DNA of 64,000 nucleotides from Planococcus citri (GCF_950023065.1 NC_088679.1:62992001-63056000); one strand, 5' to 3'. Positions 25,525-37,760 are shown, numbered from the stretch's first letter. Program-made: numbers and translations. The notes: a model not told the origin generated them from the sequence alone.

Positions 25525-25690
25525 CAGGGGTGCTCAAACTTTTGAGGAAAATAGGGCTAGACTATCGGTAAAGTTTGGGCGAGATTGACATGAAAACTAC
25601 AAATGATTCAAATTTGGAACTTTGGCCAGTTTGTGAGCTTATATAGAAGCGCTTTTTGTAGATGTGGTGAAAATCAGCGTTGCCATTTTG
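25525..25690. mobile_element. Two orphan hAT-like termini
   Basis: CAGGGGTGCTCAAACTTTTG at 25525 and CAGCGTTGCCATTTT at 25675 both look like left ends of hAT elements. I could not find the inverted partner of either in the window. They are probably truncated insertions. Confidence 0.4.
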
Positions 25691-26600
25691 TTTAGCACTA
25701 AAAATTAGCCAGAAAAGCGGAGAAATGGTATTACTCGATTGAATTTACACTCAAAAATCAAAAATTCTGAAAAAATTACACCAAATATAATTTTGTATGC
25801 TAACAAACTGCATATCAAATAATTGGGGTGGGTAATGTTTTTTCGTATCCTTGATTTTAAAAGTACCAAAGATAACGGGAGAATGATACAATTTTTTTTT
25901 TTGAAAGGAGCAAAATTGTGCAAAATATGACTTATTTCCACCAATTTTACAGTTTACTTCTCATTCAAGCGCTCAAAGAGAGATCATTTTCGAAAAAAAT
26001 TGTGGTTTTTTCGTTTTAGCTTTTCCCAACCTGCTTTGAGAAAAATTGTTCAGTTTTAGAAGATGGTAATTGAGATTTGGCGCCGACACAGGCCACACCC
26101 ATCAAAATCCAAGTCTTTGCAAATTGTTCATTTGAGAGAACATTCGTATTTTGAAATTATTTTCTTAACAAATATTTCGTATTGATTATGCCAAAATATC
26201 GAAAAGTTTTGTTTTTGAAACTGAGGAAATATTTTGGAATATAAAAGAGCCAATTTTTCAGTCATATCAACTGCCAATTTGAATATTCTCAGATAATCGC
26301 ATGAGAATGAATTGCAGAAAATTACGACAAAATTGATCAAATCCTCGGAATTAAATGAAATTTGGCAAAAATATCACAAAAAGGCTCTAAAATTGCTTTA
26401 AAAATGGCAAAAAACTATCAAAAAAAGGTGCTTAAAATAATAAAATAAAAAGTGCCAAAAATAACGTCAAATTTATAAAATTTCGACGAGTTTGGCAAAA
26501 ATGGCATAAAACAACGTTAAAATTAGTCAAAATAATATCTCAGAATTTTAGCAAAATTTCGTGAAAATTTTTGATGCAAAAATCAAAAATAATGTCGACT
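25691..26600. other. AT-rich intronic DNA with GGCAAAAA words
   Basis: No gene is visible. From about 26345 to 26580 the words GGCAAAAATGGCA and GCCAAAAATAACG form a loose array related to those at 24.8 and 47.6 kb. Confidence 0.4.
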
Positions 26601-28320
26601 AACGAAGAGAACGAGGTGCAAGAAAATGATTCGCGAACGTGATTTATGTCTCTTAATTATTATGAATCACGAATCACAAGTTCCAGATGAAAAAAAAAAA
26701 ACGATTCGAAAATAGCAAAATCAACCAAACTACTCAAATAGTACCTGCCTTCATTTCCGCACAACCCATCTAAAAATGCATTCGAAACTCTAATAGGCTC
26801 ATCACATCCAACGACTCCTCATCGACCAATTCATATACCTCCTTTCTTCTTCATCTCAATTCGCAATCCAATCGATCGAAAAGACACACTGTTGATAACG
26901 ACTCCGCCGGTACAGCATTTGAGGTCGAACACAAGACTCGGGCAAATCCCGCGATGCGCATCAACGATACACCTCTAATCGTCGGATTATGTAAATCGTC
27001 TGAATAAACTCTCAACTCCCTTGAGCCAATACCGCCATCACTTGGAAAAGATTTCAATACGAAGCGATAAAGGTTGTCGGAATCGCAAATTTAACCTTGT
27101 AATAACGCCGAGTAGTCGGGGTCATCGAGTACTCGATGATTTACATCGGCTTCGTCGTCGTCGTCGTCGTCGCGAATCTGCGCCGACTGCGTCGTTAAAT
27201 TGCATCTACGCGGAACTGAGCTTCGAGATGGGGGAAAAAACATCGCGATCTAGATACCTTTGCCAAGCTACATAAATAACCACGGTGTAAAAAATTAATC
27301 TCCATATATTGGCCAGCCCAGTCGGCGAACGTGGCATTTTTATGTTCGTAACACACGGAGTATTCGAATTCGCGTTTTCGCAACGACGACCTAGAGCAAA
27401 TTTTAATTCATATTTGTCACCAGCTAAGCCAACGTGCGAATGTATCCCCATATTACCATATAATTTACCTCCATCACGATCGCGAACTGCGCTGAAAATT
27501 CGTCAATTACAAAACTACATATAGGAACACGAAACCGAGATGCAAGAGGCTCGACTAGTGAATTTTCCAACAATCGACGCTCCCAACTCATTTACATCTC
27601 TATTATAGGTGAATTACATCGTGCCAAAATGGTATTTCTAGCCATCATAGGGGTTCCCCACAGGTGAACGACAACAGGGTGCGGTGCAGGGTGCAGGGAT
27701 CCGCTTAAACCATTAGAGCTGATTATTCTACGCGCCCTATGTTTTTGCACATCGTCCAAAGTCCACCGCATAAGGTGGATTAGTGCGTTGCACTTTTTAC
27801 TTCGAACTAATACCTCGCACTTTTCCCCCTTTTTATTACGCCACCGCGAACCGAACCGAACCGAACGCACCGTATTGTACTACAAACACTTGCTATACAG
27901 AGCGGCTTATGAGGATTGTGGCTACGACGATGACGATCCCTTGGCAAATATTTTTCTCCAAGACATATCGTCCGTAACGTGTCAACTGAATCCTGCTTTA
28001 CAGTAATTCCCCAAGACTAACGAGCATATAAAATGCAATAATATCCAGTACATGATATTTCGCCGGCATCGGGGCACGCGTCGACGTCGAGGCCGCCTTC
28101 GTACGACGTTCAATGGTTCGTAAAATCTTTTCGTTTGTAGTCAGTTTTACGGCTCGGCTGCAAGAACAATACCCTGGGGTCTTATTCGATCTGCAAGAAA
28201 TTCCTTTAGAAATAACGCGTGAACATGGAAAAAAGTACAGGTTCGATGAGGGGAGCAGGAGACGAATTATAGATGTAATTTGCAGCTTGATCGAAATAAC
28301 TTCGTTGCGGTCCTTCTAAA
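26600..28320. other. CpG-containing, repeat-poor block 6
   Basis: Frequent CpG with a GTC/CGT trinucleotide tract near 27147-27173. Several open frames of 60-90 codons on both strands have no domains. No transposon recognised. Possible regulatory DNA by inference. Confidence 0.4.
27147..27173. repeat. CGT trinucleotide microsatellite
   Basis: Seven or more consecutive CGT/GTC units, preceded by CATCGGCTT. Confidence 0.85.
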
Positions 28321-28657
28321 GTATTTTTTTTTCGGCTACGAATCGGCTGAGAAAGCTCAAATTCAAATTTTTTTACCTATGGCAAAATTCAAGTAAGTAA
28401 GCAAATTAGAATTGAAAAGGTATCTAAAAAATGTGTTATTTTTCCAAGTTCTGAAAACTTGCAAGGAAAACACACATTTTTGAAAAAGCTTACATACTCA
28501 AAATGCGAGAGAAAAGACAATGAAAAGTTTTCTATGTAGCACCTTTCCTCCTCTCCTTCCCTCACATCAGCCCAAAAAATCAACCGCACCGATCAAAGAT
28601 TGCAACCAAATTTGAAGAAAACAGGAATATTCATTTGCTTTAAATTCGTTTCCAGGC

Positions 28658-28870
28658 ACCAATTGTATAATTTTTGAGAATTTTAGAACTTTTTTTTTTA
28701 AATAGGCTTAGAAACACACTATCTCACTTATACTCGTATCGAAAAAGGCTACAAAAATATAGGCAAATAAATTTTCAAGTGTGTCTAAAAATTTATGACC
28801 AAAATATTTTTGAAAAATCGAAAAGAAAACGTAATTTTTGTGATTTTTTACCAAATGGAAAACATGCATG
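28658..28870. mobile_element. Dispersed repeat Y, copy 1, left part
   Basis: Matches 39876-40114 in the same orientation, nearly perfectly over AAATTTTCAAGTGTGTCTAA, AAATATTTTTGAAAAATCG and TTTTTTACCAAATGGAAAAC, ending in ATGCATG. The continuation of copy 2, AAATTACGTGATACGAAAACA, is not next to it here but appears at about 31188, so copy 1 is split by an insertion. Confidence 0.85.
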
Positions 28871-28871
28871 T

Positions 28872-29051
28872 GTTGAAATAAATCTAAAATTCGTCATCAT
28901 ATTATTTTGTATTTGTTTATTTCATTGTAAATACAGGTAAATGACTTCGCATATACAATGTACATATTTCGATAGTACGAAGAATTACCTGTACTTATGA
29001 TGAAATAAACAAATATAAAATATGACGACAAATTTTACATTTATTTCAACA
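28872..29051. repeat. Imperfect 180-bp hairpin
   Basis: Arms of about 75 bp are inverted. The left arm runs TGTTGAAATAAAT, TATTTTGTATTTGTTTAT, ATACAGGTAAAT. The right arm gives the same on the reverse strand, around a loop of about 28 bases. A third copy of the outer part lies at 29602-29650 in left-arm orientation. The inner part recurs at about 30905-30970 in reverse-strand form. Confidence 0.8.
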
Positions 29052-29648
29052 CTTTCCAAGCCAAGACGTTCCAAATTGAAAAACACTATGGATACCTCAA
29101 TGAAATCTATAGCCCCTACTCACACGCCGGATCTAGTTTTTAGACCTCCGAGTAAGCTATCAGACATCAATATGTCTGATGTTTCCTATCAATCATTGAT
29201 CAGCAGTATAGACGAGCTGCTGTATGTCGCCAGAGATACACGCCTTGACGCAGCCGGTGTGTTATCAAGATCTCTGAAGAATTCAACCATTTAAGACATC
29301 AGCTGTCTGAAACGCTTAATTTGTTACTCATCTGGTACAATCAATAGACAGCTGAAATGTTCTAGCAATGCTGAATTCGCCGGATGTCTTGAGTACGTTT
29401 CACTTGACAACTGGCGATCATCGAATATGCTGATGCAGCGAGATTGTGGATCAAGGTAGCATGATTCGAGTTGCTAATCTGAGTTGATCTCCGCTTATGA
29501 TATGAAGCATCTTTAACATCAACCAAATTCAAGAAAACAGGATTGCCTATTGTTTATTGCAATTGCAGTTTTTATTGCTGGATAATTCTCAAATTAGGGA
29601 AAGTGTTGAAATAAATGTAAAATTTGTTGTCATATTTTGTATTTGTGT
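29008..29648. mobile_element. Cassette bounded by 45-50 bp inverted repeats
   Basis: The left boundary (29008-29056) and right boundary (about 29599-29648) are near-perfect inverted copies: ACAAATATAAAATATGACGA and ATTTCAACACTTTCC on the left, GGAAAGTGTTGAAATAAATG and CATATTTTGTATTTGT on the right. The enclosed roughly 540 bp is visibly less AT-rich than its surroundings and holds the coding-like segment 29088-29459. Either a small transposon that captured foreign DNA, or a segment trapped between two copies of a hairpin. Confidence 0.6.
29088..29459 (+). pseudogene. Coding-like segment of unknown origin, one internal stop
   Basis: An open frame runs from 29022, the first codons being inverted-repeat sequence, through an internal ATG at 29088 to a TAA at 29292-29294. 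The same frame is then open for another 54 codons to TAG at 29457. The first part reads like a real protein, with SDINMSDVSYQSLISS and RLDAAGVLSRSLKNS. I recognise no domain. An amber- or ochre-broken fragment of a host gene or transposon protein is the simplest view. Chance cannot be excluded, and no splice signals or promoter are evident. It is antisense to the inferred host transcript. Confidence 0.3.
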
Positions 29649-29952
29649 CATTCCCGTAGGTAATGGCCCCCTTTGGTAGATTCTATTTATCGAGATAATC
29701 GTGTTTTTAGTGAAAAAGTCGAGAGAATCGATAATTGAGGTTTTGATGGATTTTGTTATAGAACATATCTGACTATCACGTGTTAAAGTATCAAGGCCAC
29801 AGGTGCGCCCCAAGCGGAGAAAAATGGAACTGAAGTTTTTCTAAGAAGGGTCCATTTGGTCAATTTTATTTTTTCGCAGTAAATTAATTTCAGAAGACTT
29901 CTGAAAAAATACCCTCCGAATTATGCTGCACCTAGTCGCCAGTGGCAACATG

Positions 29953-30459
29953 TCGATGGCTTGGTATAAAAACCTCATAAGTCCAGATTTTTTCAAAAAT
30001 GTTTTTTTTGTGGTTTCTTTAGTAAAAAAAACAATGAGGAATCCGAATTTAAAAACCTCGTAAGTCTAAAACGCATCCTAGCGCTCTAATCAGCGAAAAT
30101 CCAACATTAAAAAACACGTAAGTCCGACTTACGAGGTAAGTACATGAATTTCATCAATTGTAAATTTGAAAACCTCGTAAGTCCTTGTCAAAAACCACGT
30201 AAGTCGTACATAAGTACGATGAAAATCTCATATATATGTCGTCTCTATAGAAACCTAGTATGTCCTTCCAAAGCGCTTTAATCAACTAATTATATTTTAT
30301 CAACCTATAAAATATCATCAGGCCATACCATTAAGACCTCTAAAACATAATAATGCAATCTAAAACTGCAAATAATGAAATATGAATGTTTTTAACGTTT
30401 GTGTTCTCCTGAAAAATTTAGGATTTTGGACTTACATGGTATTTACACCAAGCCATTGA
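29953..30459. mobile_element. Short inverted-repeat element carrying CCTCGTAAGTCC repeats
   Basis: Inverted ends of about 32 bp: left TCGATGGCTTGGTATAAA then CTCATAAGTCC, right on the reverse strand TCAATGGCTTGGTGTAAA then CATGTAAGTCC. The interior repeats AAAACCTCGTAAGTCC-like units at about 29970, 30053, 30112, 30170 and 30197. About 507 bp, no coding capacity. The flanks show no clear target duplication. Confidence 0.7.
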
Positions 30460-30489
30460 TGTATACCATATACCATTCAAAAACATGTT

Positions 30490-30562
30490 TTAGCTAGCTG
30501 CAGTGCTAGCCATAAGACATTGGAATGGATTGCTGAACAGGAGATATTGGGTTCAAATCCCA
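30490..30562 (+). pseudogene. tRNA-like remnant (possible SINE head)
   Basis: GGTTCAAATCC at 30550-30560 fits the internal B box of tRNA promoters and sits in a T-arm-like GGGTTCAAATCCC context. Upstream, GCAGTGCTAGCC, ATAAGACATTGGA and TGGATTGCTGAACAGG resemble the D-arm and anticodon-arm regions of a tRNA, but a good A box and a paired acceptor stem are missing. It may be a decayed tRNA gene or the head of a tRNA-derived SINE. Confidence 0.35.
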
Positions 30563-31219
30563 CCTTGGAAGAAATTGTTTTTCAGGCTTAAAATGCTCAT
30601 AAACATGAAAAAATTGAGTAAAAAAAATCGCTATTGCAGGTGGGTAGTAACATTTGACATCAGAAACAATAATCTTCAATTTTAGGTATGAAGGTTTTGG
30701 GATTACATGTTTCAGCTTTTTTCAGAAAAAAAACTTTGGAGACGATTTTCTCAAAAGTTGAGCTTTTCAAATTTGTAATTATGGATTTTTTGCACTTTTT
30801 GGGTTTATATCCAGCTCATATGATTGCTCCGGAGGTCTACTTCACCTCCCCCCCCCCACCCATAACTCAATATCGACCAAATTGGCCCATTACCTGCGGA
30901 ATGACACATTTATTTATTTTTCATCGTAAATGCAGGTAATTCTTTGTACTATCGAGATACATTGTATACGCAAAGTCAATTAAAAAGCTCCGACGATGAC
31001 TTTGTAATATTTTATTCTCAATCTCCGTTATTCTAATTGTAATTTTTTTGATAATATTACATTTTCGTTCGCATTATGGCGATTTTCTTCTCTTTCTGTA
31101 CATATTTTATTTGTGTAAAATATGTTGTTTTATAAACACATTCGATTATTTCACCTTGCTTAGTTTGTATTTTATCAGCATAAAACAAATTACGTGATAT
31201 GAAAACAGAGAAAATCTGA

Positions 31220-33240
31220 CGAAAAAAGTTAGGAAAATGTCACCCCTTCGTCACGCCACGGTCTCTTTGAGGGCTCATATCTCTCCTCCAGAAGCACCTC
31301 CGAAGCTGAAATTTTTTCCGAGATGACTTTCAACTCAAAATGAAGGTTTCTGCTGAATTTGCTCAAAATCCTCAAATTTTTTTCGTGATCCACCCTGTAA
31401 TATAGTGCATCGTGTAGAACGTTCAAGCAGATAATACGGTAAGGTATATGCAAATTTTTGCAATCGAGGGTGAGTCGAATAAAAAAAAGAGGGTTGGTAC
31501 GCGACATAGTTAATCTGTCCCTAAGTTCGCGATCACGAGACGTACGTACCTATCTATACGAAATAAATGCAAATTTAAAAGTACGAAATTTCTTTAAAAT
31601 TACCACCAAAGAAGCTGGCGAAACGTCAAATTAGATAGATTTTTTTCCTCTACTCCTCGGCGTGCTTTATGTACATTCCTGTGGGAGCCATTCTCGTCAT
31701 GAAACTCGTATTAATCTTCGTCTTCGGCCTTTCGACTCGCAAAAGCTCACGGATTTTGAAAAAATAGCTTTAGGGGTGCGATGTGGTGCTGGTATGGTAG
31801 GTGGATTTCGGGCGGGCCACGTGTTAAACGTTTATCCTTCGCTTTTTCATTGTGATACACAAAGGCTAACTGGAAAAAGAGGCGCTTAAAAGAAGAGCAG
31901 AGGAGAAAAAAACGGTTTAGTTAATCCTTCGGCAACGTTATGGTTTTCATTGCTGTGTAAACCTCCCTTCATCCGGCTCTGGATGGCTGCGGTTGTGAAA
32001 AGAAAATCCTATGTGTCCGGTTATTTAGTGGGGTCCAAAGTGTACACGTTGCTTATGTAATAATTGGGTGAAAAAAAATCAACTTTTACTTTCTAAATGG
32101 GCTAATATACTACGATACGTGTATACGAAGGTATAGAGTGTAGAAGTGTATATTTATATGTGCGAGTTGGTACATAAATGGTTATCAGATCGAATGTGCG
32201 AAACACATAACGGTCTAGTTTATTAATCACGTATTAGCTAGGCCAAGTAGATAGGTAAATAGTAAGGAAAAAAAATACTCCAGCGAGAAGTACGAGTATA
32301 TACTTGCGTACTGTATGCTCGCGAAGGGCGATAATTATGATATAGGCGATCTATCTTATGCCTACATGAACGTAGTAGAAGACGTAAGTAGCTCGAGATC
32401 GACGTCTAGCACAGCATCCGAGCCGAGAAGCTAGACATGTTACAACGAATAGCGTTCAATTTCTTGACTTGACGGCGGCCGCCAGAGCATGGCATGGTAT
32501 AGCATAGATTTAACAATTTGAAACTTTAATCACGCTCCTACTTGTACTTTTCTTTTATCATTTTCCGATTGTCACGACTCCGGCATCCAGAAGGCGAAAT
32601 CACGACCAACAGTACTACACATACCATTCTGGTAAACTAGGCGTGTGCCAGCCACTTCGTCGCCCGGTCTATCAATAATAGAGCGAACGCGTTCTTATTA
32701 CGCCATTTTTTTCTTCCTACTTCCAAGTCGCAAGTCGTCGTCGTACTCGTACCTAGGTACATACTCGAGTTTCTCTGCTCTGTGCGGTGTAGTGTAGATG
32801 CAGCGTATACTCGTACTTACAGTTGTTGTGTTCTTCACTCGCATCCATCTCTCTCTCATTGACTGTTCTGTACCACGCCTGTGTTTAAATCTCGCTCTTA
32901 GATTAAATACTAGTCTGCGAGTATAATTACGGTACATAAGCGAGCTAATATTTTCCATTTACCGGTACCTCACCTATACCAGCGTCATATCTGCCATAAG
33001 CTGGACGCAGAGGTGCGAGAAAGCAGTCTGACTCGCCATCGAATCGGACGCGTGCATAAAAACCGTCTATCACCGAGTGGAATTTAATTAGGTGGCTTGT
33101 AAATGGCGAAAAATACAATGTGGTGGCGAGTCGAGATGCGTTTTTGAGCTGATTCTTCGGTAGAGATTGGTAGGATTCGGGGAATTGTCGAATGGTGCTG
33201 GCTTTCGGACATAATTGTTGCCCATTATTTGCCATTTGAA
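31220..33240. other. CpG-containing, repeat-poor block 7
   Basis: From about 31240 CpG becomes frequent. TACTCGTA-type words recur near 32290, 32740 and 32812. Open frames of 70-125 codons on both strands show no domain. No transposon recognised. Possible regulatory DNA by inference. Confidence 0.4.
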
Positions 33241-33895
33241 AATGAAATTTTGAAAATATGGATGGCGTGGAGGAGGGAGGGGTGCGAAAAATTTGAATTT
33301 TTCTACGGCAAGTTTGATACTGAAATCCAAAACCGAAAATTCGAATTTTTTCGTGTTTTTTTCAATAGCTTTTGGACCTTTGAAAATCAAATCCAAACAG
33401 AGAGAGCATTTTAAGTTTTGCTCGAGCGAAGCGAGGTTGAAAGCTTCGGAAAATTTACTATTCATGAGGTCTTAAACATCATTTTTGATATAAGAAGCTT
33501 CAACGCCAAAATTTAGTGCTTTTTGGTATTTTTGAATGAAATTTCGCACCTTTTTTCGTGGTATTTTGCAAACTTTTGCACCCGCACCAAAAAATTTCAA
33601 AAAAGTCTCAAGAGAGCGAGAGAAGTGATTTTGGAAAATGCAATTTGATGGATTTAAACCACTGATAAGAACATTTTTTTGAGGGTTTTTGGAATAAAAA
33701 ATCTTAAAATCGAAGTACAAACATCTCAAAGGCTATTCCATGCGAAGCGAGGGTAAAACGCATTTATGTGAAAAATTAGATTTATCAAAGGTTATAAAAA
33801 ACGCTTTTTGCTATGTTTTTTGGATTGAAGACTTTGGATGTAAGATTTTTCGATTCCCTCGATCGGCAGAAACTCTAAATCTAAAACGTATTTAA
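33241..33895. other. AT-rich DNA with two CGAAGCGAGG cores
   Basis: CTCGAGCGAAGCGAGG lies at 33420-33435, followed by GAAAGCTTCGGAAAATTT, and TGCGAAGCGAGGGT lies near 33741. Both are in plus orientation and belong to the dispersed family seen at 4.6, 48.5-48.9, 60.1 and 62.3 kb. Nothing else is assigned. Confidence 0.55.
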
Positions 33896-35786
33896 TAGTC
33901 CGGCATATGACAATAGGAGTAATTGCATCCCCCTGCCGATCCTCCGGGATAATTTTTTTCTTAAAGGGGACATCCTAAGGAACATTTTGAAACAAACTTG
34001 CCAAAAAAAAAAAAAGTTGGCCTTACTTACAAAATGGCGGCCATTTTGATTGACAGGTCAGCCGAAATCGCAGATTTTGCGTTTTAACATAGGACTTGCA
34101 CGAACTTTTTCAAACTTTACAAAAGTAGATTGAAAAATCATGCAAAAATTTATCACCTGTCAACATTTCAAGTGCTAAAGTGCATTTTTCGATTTTTGGT
34201 GAATTTTTGAAAATCGAATTTAGGCCAAAAATGTGGGAAAAAATTAAAATTTTACAAAATTGACAAAGAAAGCTGAAATTTGGGATATACCCTATTTTCG
34301 ACATGTCAAATCGATTGGAAACGGTTTCAACCCGTTTTGAGCAGTTCTGTAGCCTCCAGCAGATTTTTGAAACTCGAAATTCCCACAAAATTCCGTCAAA
34401 TTGGAGTTGTAAAGCTAAAATTTATTCTAAAAACTAATTTCAATACACTACGAAGTACTGCAAGTAAATTTCAAGTCGTTTTGGATCCTCCAGCGACTTT
34501 TTGAAAATTCCTGAAGCCTCCAGCAGATTTTTGAAACTTTAAATTTTCACAAAATTTCATCAAATGGAGATGGAAAGCTGAAATTTATTCTACACTCCAA
34601 TTATTTTAACACCCTCTGAAGACGACTTCAGGTGGGTTCAAGTCATTTTAGGGCCTGCAGTGACTTTTTTGAAAATTACTGGAGCCTCCAATAGATTTTT
34701 GAAACTTCAAATTTCCCCAACATTAATTTATCAAATAGAGTTGGCAAGCTGAAATTTACTTCGCAGACTACATGGTGGTTTCAAATGATTTTGAAGCTTC
34801 CAGCTACTTTTAGGAAATTTCAATTTTACAAAAAAACGTCAAACAACCTTTTAAAATTTGCTGGAGGCTCCAAAACGACTTGAAATTCACCAGCAGTCAA
34901 CTTCGTAGGGTATTGAAATTAGTTTGCAGAATGAATTTCGACTGTCCATCTTAGTTTGATGAAATTTTGGGGAAATTTCAAGTTTCAAAAATCTACTGGA
35001 GGCCCCAGTAATTTTCAAAAAAGTCGTTGGAGGCTCTAAAATAAATTCCCACCTGAAGTCGTCTTCAGGGGGTGTTAAAATTGGAGTGTAGAATAAATTT
35101 CAGCTTTCCATCTCCATTTGATGAAATTTTGTGAAAATTTAAAGTTTCAAAAATCTGCTGGAGGCTTCAGGAATTTTTAAAAAGTTGCTGGAGGATCCAA
35201 AACGACTTGAAATTCACGTGCAGTACTTCGTAGCGTATTGAAATTAGTTTTTAGAATAAATTTTAGCTTTACAAATCCAATTTGACGGAATTTTGTGGGA
35301 ATTTCGAGTTTCAAAAATCTGCTGGAGGCTCCAGAACTGCTCAAAACGGGTTGAAACCGTTTCCAATCAATTTGGCATGTCGAAAATAGCGTATATCCTA
35401 AATTTCAGCTTTCTTGGTCAATTTGGTAAAATTTTAATTTTTTCCCTCATTTTTAGCCTACTTAAATTCGATTTTCAAAAATTCACCAAAAATCGAAAAA
35501 TGCACTTTAGCACTTGAAATGTTGACAGGTGATAAATTTTTGCATGATCTTTCGATCTACTTTTGTAAAGTTTGAAAAAGTTCGTGCAAGTCCTATGTTA
35601 AAACGCAAAATCTGCGATTTCGGCTGACCTGTCAATCAAAATGGCCGCCATTTTGTAAGTAAGGCCAACTTTTTTTTTGGCAAGTTTGCTTTAAAATGTT
35701 CCTTAGGATGTCCCCTTTAAGAAGAAAGTTATCCCGGAGGATCGGCGGGGGGTGTGCAATTACTCCTATTGTCATATGCCGGACTA
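33896..35786. mobile_element. Large foldback element, copy 1 (1891 bp)
   Basis: The whole element is a long imperfect palindrome. The ends TAGTCCGGCATATGACAATA and the reverse complement at 35786 are perfect inverted repeats. Next come a TCCTCCGGGATAA-type segment, AAAGGGGACATCCTAAGGAAC, a AAAATGGCGGCCATTTTG palindrome (34031 and 35637), and repeated sub-units containing GGAGCCTCCAGTAGATTTTT and AATTTCAATACGCTACGAAG. The centre lies near 34840. TAA flanks both ends if TAGTC is the terminus. If GTC is the terminus, the flanking TA pairs would suit a Tc1/mariner-type target. No transposase is encoded. Confidence 0.85.
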
Positions 35787-35789
35787 TAA

Positions 35790-37760
35790 CGAACTTTCAC
35801 CAAATTCAAAATTCGAAATTACGTGAAAATTGCCACAGACAAGGTTTTGTTTTACTCATGTTTCGTGTTTGACAAAGAATGCAGAATTACTTTTGCGCTC
35901 TCGAACTAATGGTAATAGTAATAGACTGTAGCTTAAAATTAGTTCGTATGGAGTATGAAAAATGTCAAATTACACTTGTAAAACTGGAACGAATGCTCGA
36001 CTGATTATCTGCCACCCATGAACCCATGGAATTGACCGCATACGAGTAGATAAACTGCAGACAAGGCATTGCAGAACAGGGGAAAACGACTCTAAATTTT
36101 CATCGTATTATTTCGGCACGTTAAAGGTCGTACAGTTATACGTACGATTCATGGATGTGTGTGTGTGGCTTTTCGAGTCCGAGCTAACCGACGCGTTGGC
36201 GTGTGTATGGTTCATATGAATATTTAAAAATCATTAAATTTAATTGTGGTGGCCGGAACGAGCGACGCGACGGTGATGCGTCCATCGAAAATTATGAAAA
36301 GCAGAATTTGAACTATTTTGACCGGTTGATAGGGCGCAAGGGGTGAGGTGACGAACGATGAACGAGTAATTTTACACGTTTCGCTGTTTACTCGTCAAAT
36401 TACCCTCATAAATTCGGTGCGGAAGTTGGTATTCGCAGCACCTGTGGAATATAGCACAGAAAGGCGGTAATTTCGGCCGCGTATAACCTTGGTCGACGTT
36501 GTTTGAATATTTACGAGGAAGCGCAGCGCCGCGCAACAGAGACGAATGGACAAGGGAAACCAAGCTTCGGCTTTTACCACCCTTCCAACCCAAACACAAC
36601 TCGTATAACCTACGGTACAGTTGAAAAAAACCATCCGCGAACGTGATTCGAAATTGGACCAGGCGAATTAAAAAATTAATACCGAGTACGAGTCGATTTT
36701 TTTCCTCCTGAAACGATTATCGAAGGTATACTAAATCGTTGCTGCTCAAAATGATGTAGTATTTTTTATGGTTATTTTTTTACCCTTATCGCGAAGAAAA
36801 AGGCTGCGGAAGAGGGTATACGTATATAAGACGACACGAGAGTAACCCGAGGTGTTATTCGCGAGGAGTGGAACTGGAAAGTTTTCGTGATTTTATAAAA
36901 CCCGAAGGTTGTCAGCTGGTAATAAAATGGTTGTCCGGGGAGCATTAATTCGGTTAAACGTTCGAGAGTTAGCGTCTTGCCATGCCAGGCAGTTAGCGAA
37001 TCTAATTTAAAGCTGCTGTGTCCCGGTGTTATTACCGAAAAGGGCGTTATCGTGGGAATTTTACACTCTCGACGAGAGCTCTGGACAACGGTTTTCATTT
37101 GCAACTTATACACTTATTTTAGCACACACAAGACGAACGGCGGTGGCCTTGTTCGGTAACGCCATCGACGGATGAATTTTCACCTACCACCCCTCCCACC
37201 CCACGTACGAGTAATTTTCATTTTCGATGCTCTCTCTTCGGCTACATAGTTGCTCGGTCGAGGTACCTACCACTAGTTGTACCAACGTACATGTTACCTA
37301 CACTCTCAGTCTTGTTGCTGAAAAGTTTATTAATGTTCGTCGAGACCGAAATACTTACAACGGTGTTCGGATGTTTGCGGTCGTGTTCGACGAAAGCCAT
37401 GCAGACAATATACCTCCAAGGAATGGAGCTCAGGCAAGAGGAAAAAACCCGTGTAATGAGCTTCAGCGTATGTAGCGTAAGTTTAAAGTTGCTCCGCAGG
37501 GTTGCACTCGAGGGGGATGAGGGGGGATGCACAGAAGCGCCGGCAAATGAAACGAACATGTTTTCTAAAACATTTATGAGTCGAACTTTCTCTCGGTGTG
37601 TTCGCTTACACGAGCTTATTGTTCCGTATTGCGTGATGTGCTTTAGTTTTGAAAAACACATCGCACGTTAACCCTTTCCAAATGTACCCTTCAATACCCT
37701 TTATCTGACGATGAGCGTTTTCTTTCAGTTCGCCGCAGCTTTTTCATGTTACAACATTAT
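35790..37760. other. CpG-containing, repeat-poor block 8
   Basis: Frequent CpG with a TG dinucleotide run near 36157. Mirror-image open frames of 139 codons (minus, 37242-37661) and 126 codons (plus, 37291-37671) lack domains and look like chance in DNA with few stops. No transposon recognised. Possible regulatory DNA by inference. Confidence 0.4.

Larger units (their letters stand above)
28871..31187. mobile_element. Composite insertion, about 2.3 kb, splitting repeat Y
   Basis: Comparing with the unbroken copy at 39876 shows that everything between ATGCATG at 28870 and AAATTACGTGATATGAAAACA at about 31188 is extra. GCAT appears at both junctions and may be a short duplication. The insert holds several copies of one 50-75 bp inverted repeat, a coding-like cassette, a short inverted-repeat element and a tRNA-like segment, so it grew by nesting. 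The right junction is fixed only by about 22 bases. Confidence 0.6.

Noticed and set aside
37242..37671. Mirror-image open frames of 139 and 126 codons
   Set aside because: Long frames on both strands over the same bases are a composition effect. Neither shows a domain or conserved-looking motif.
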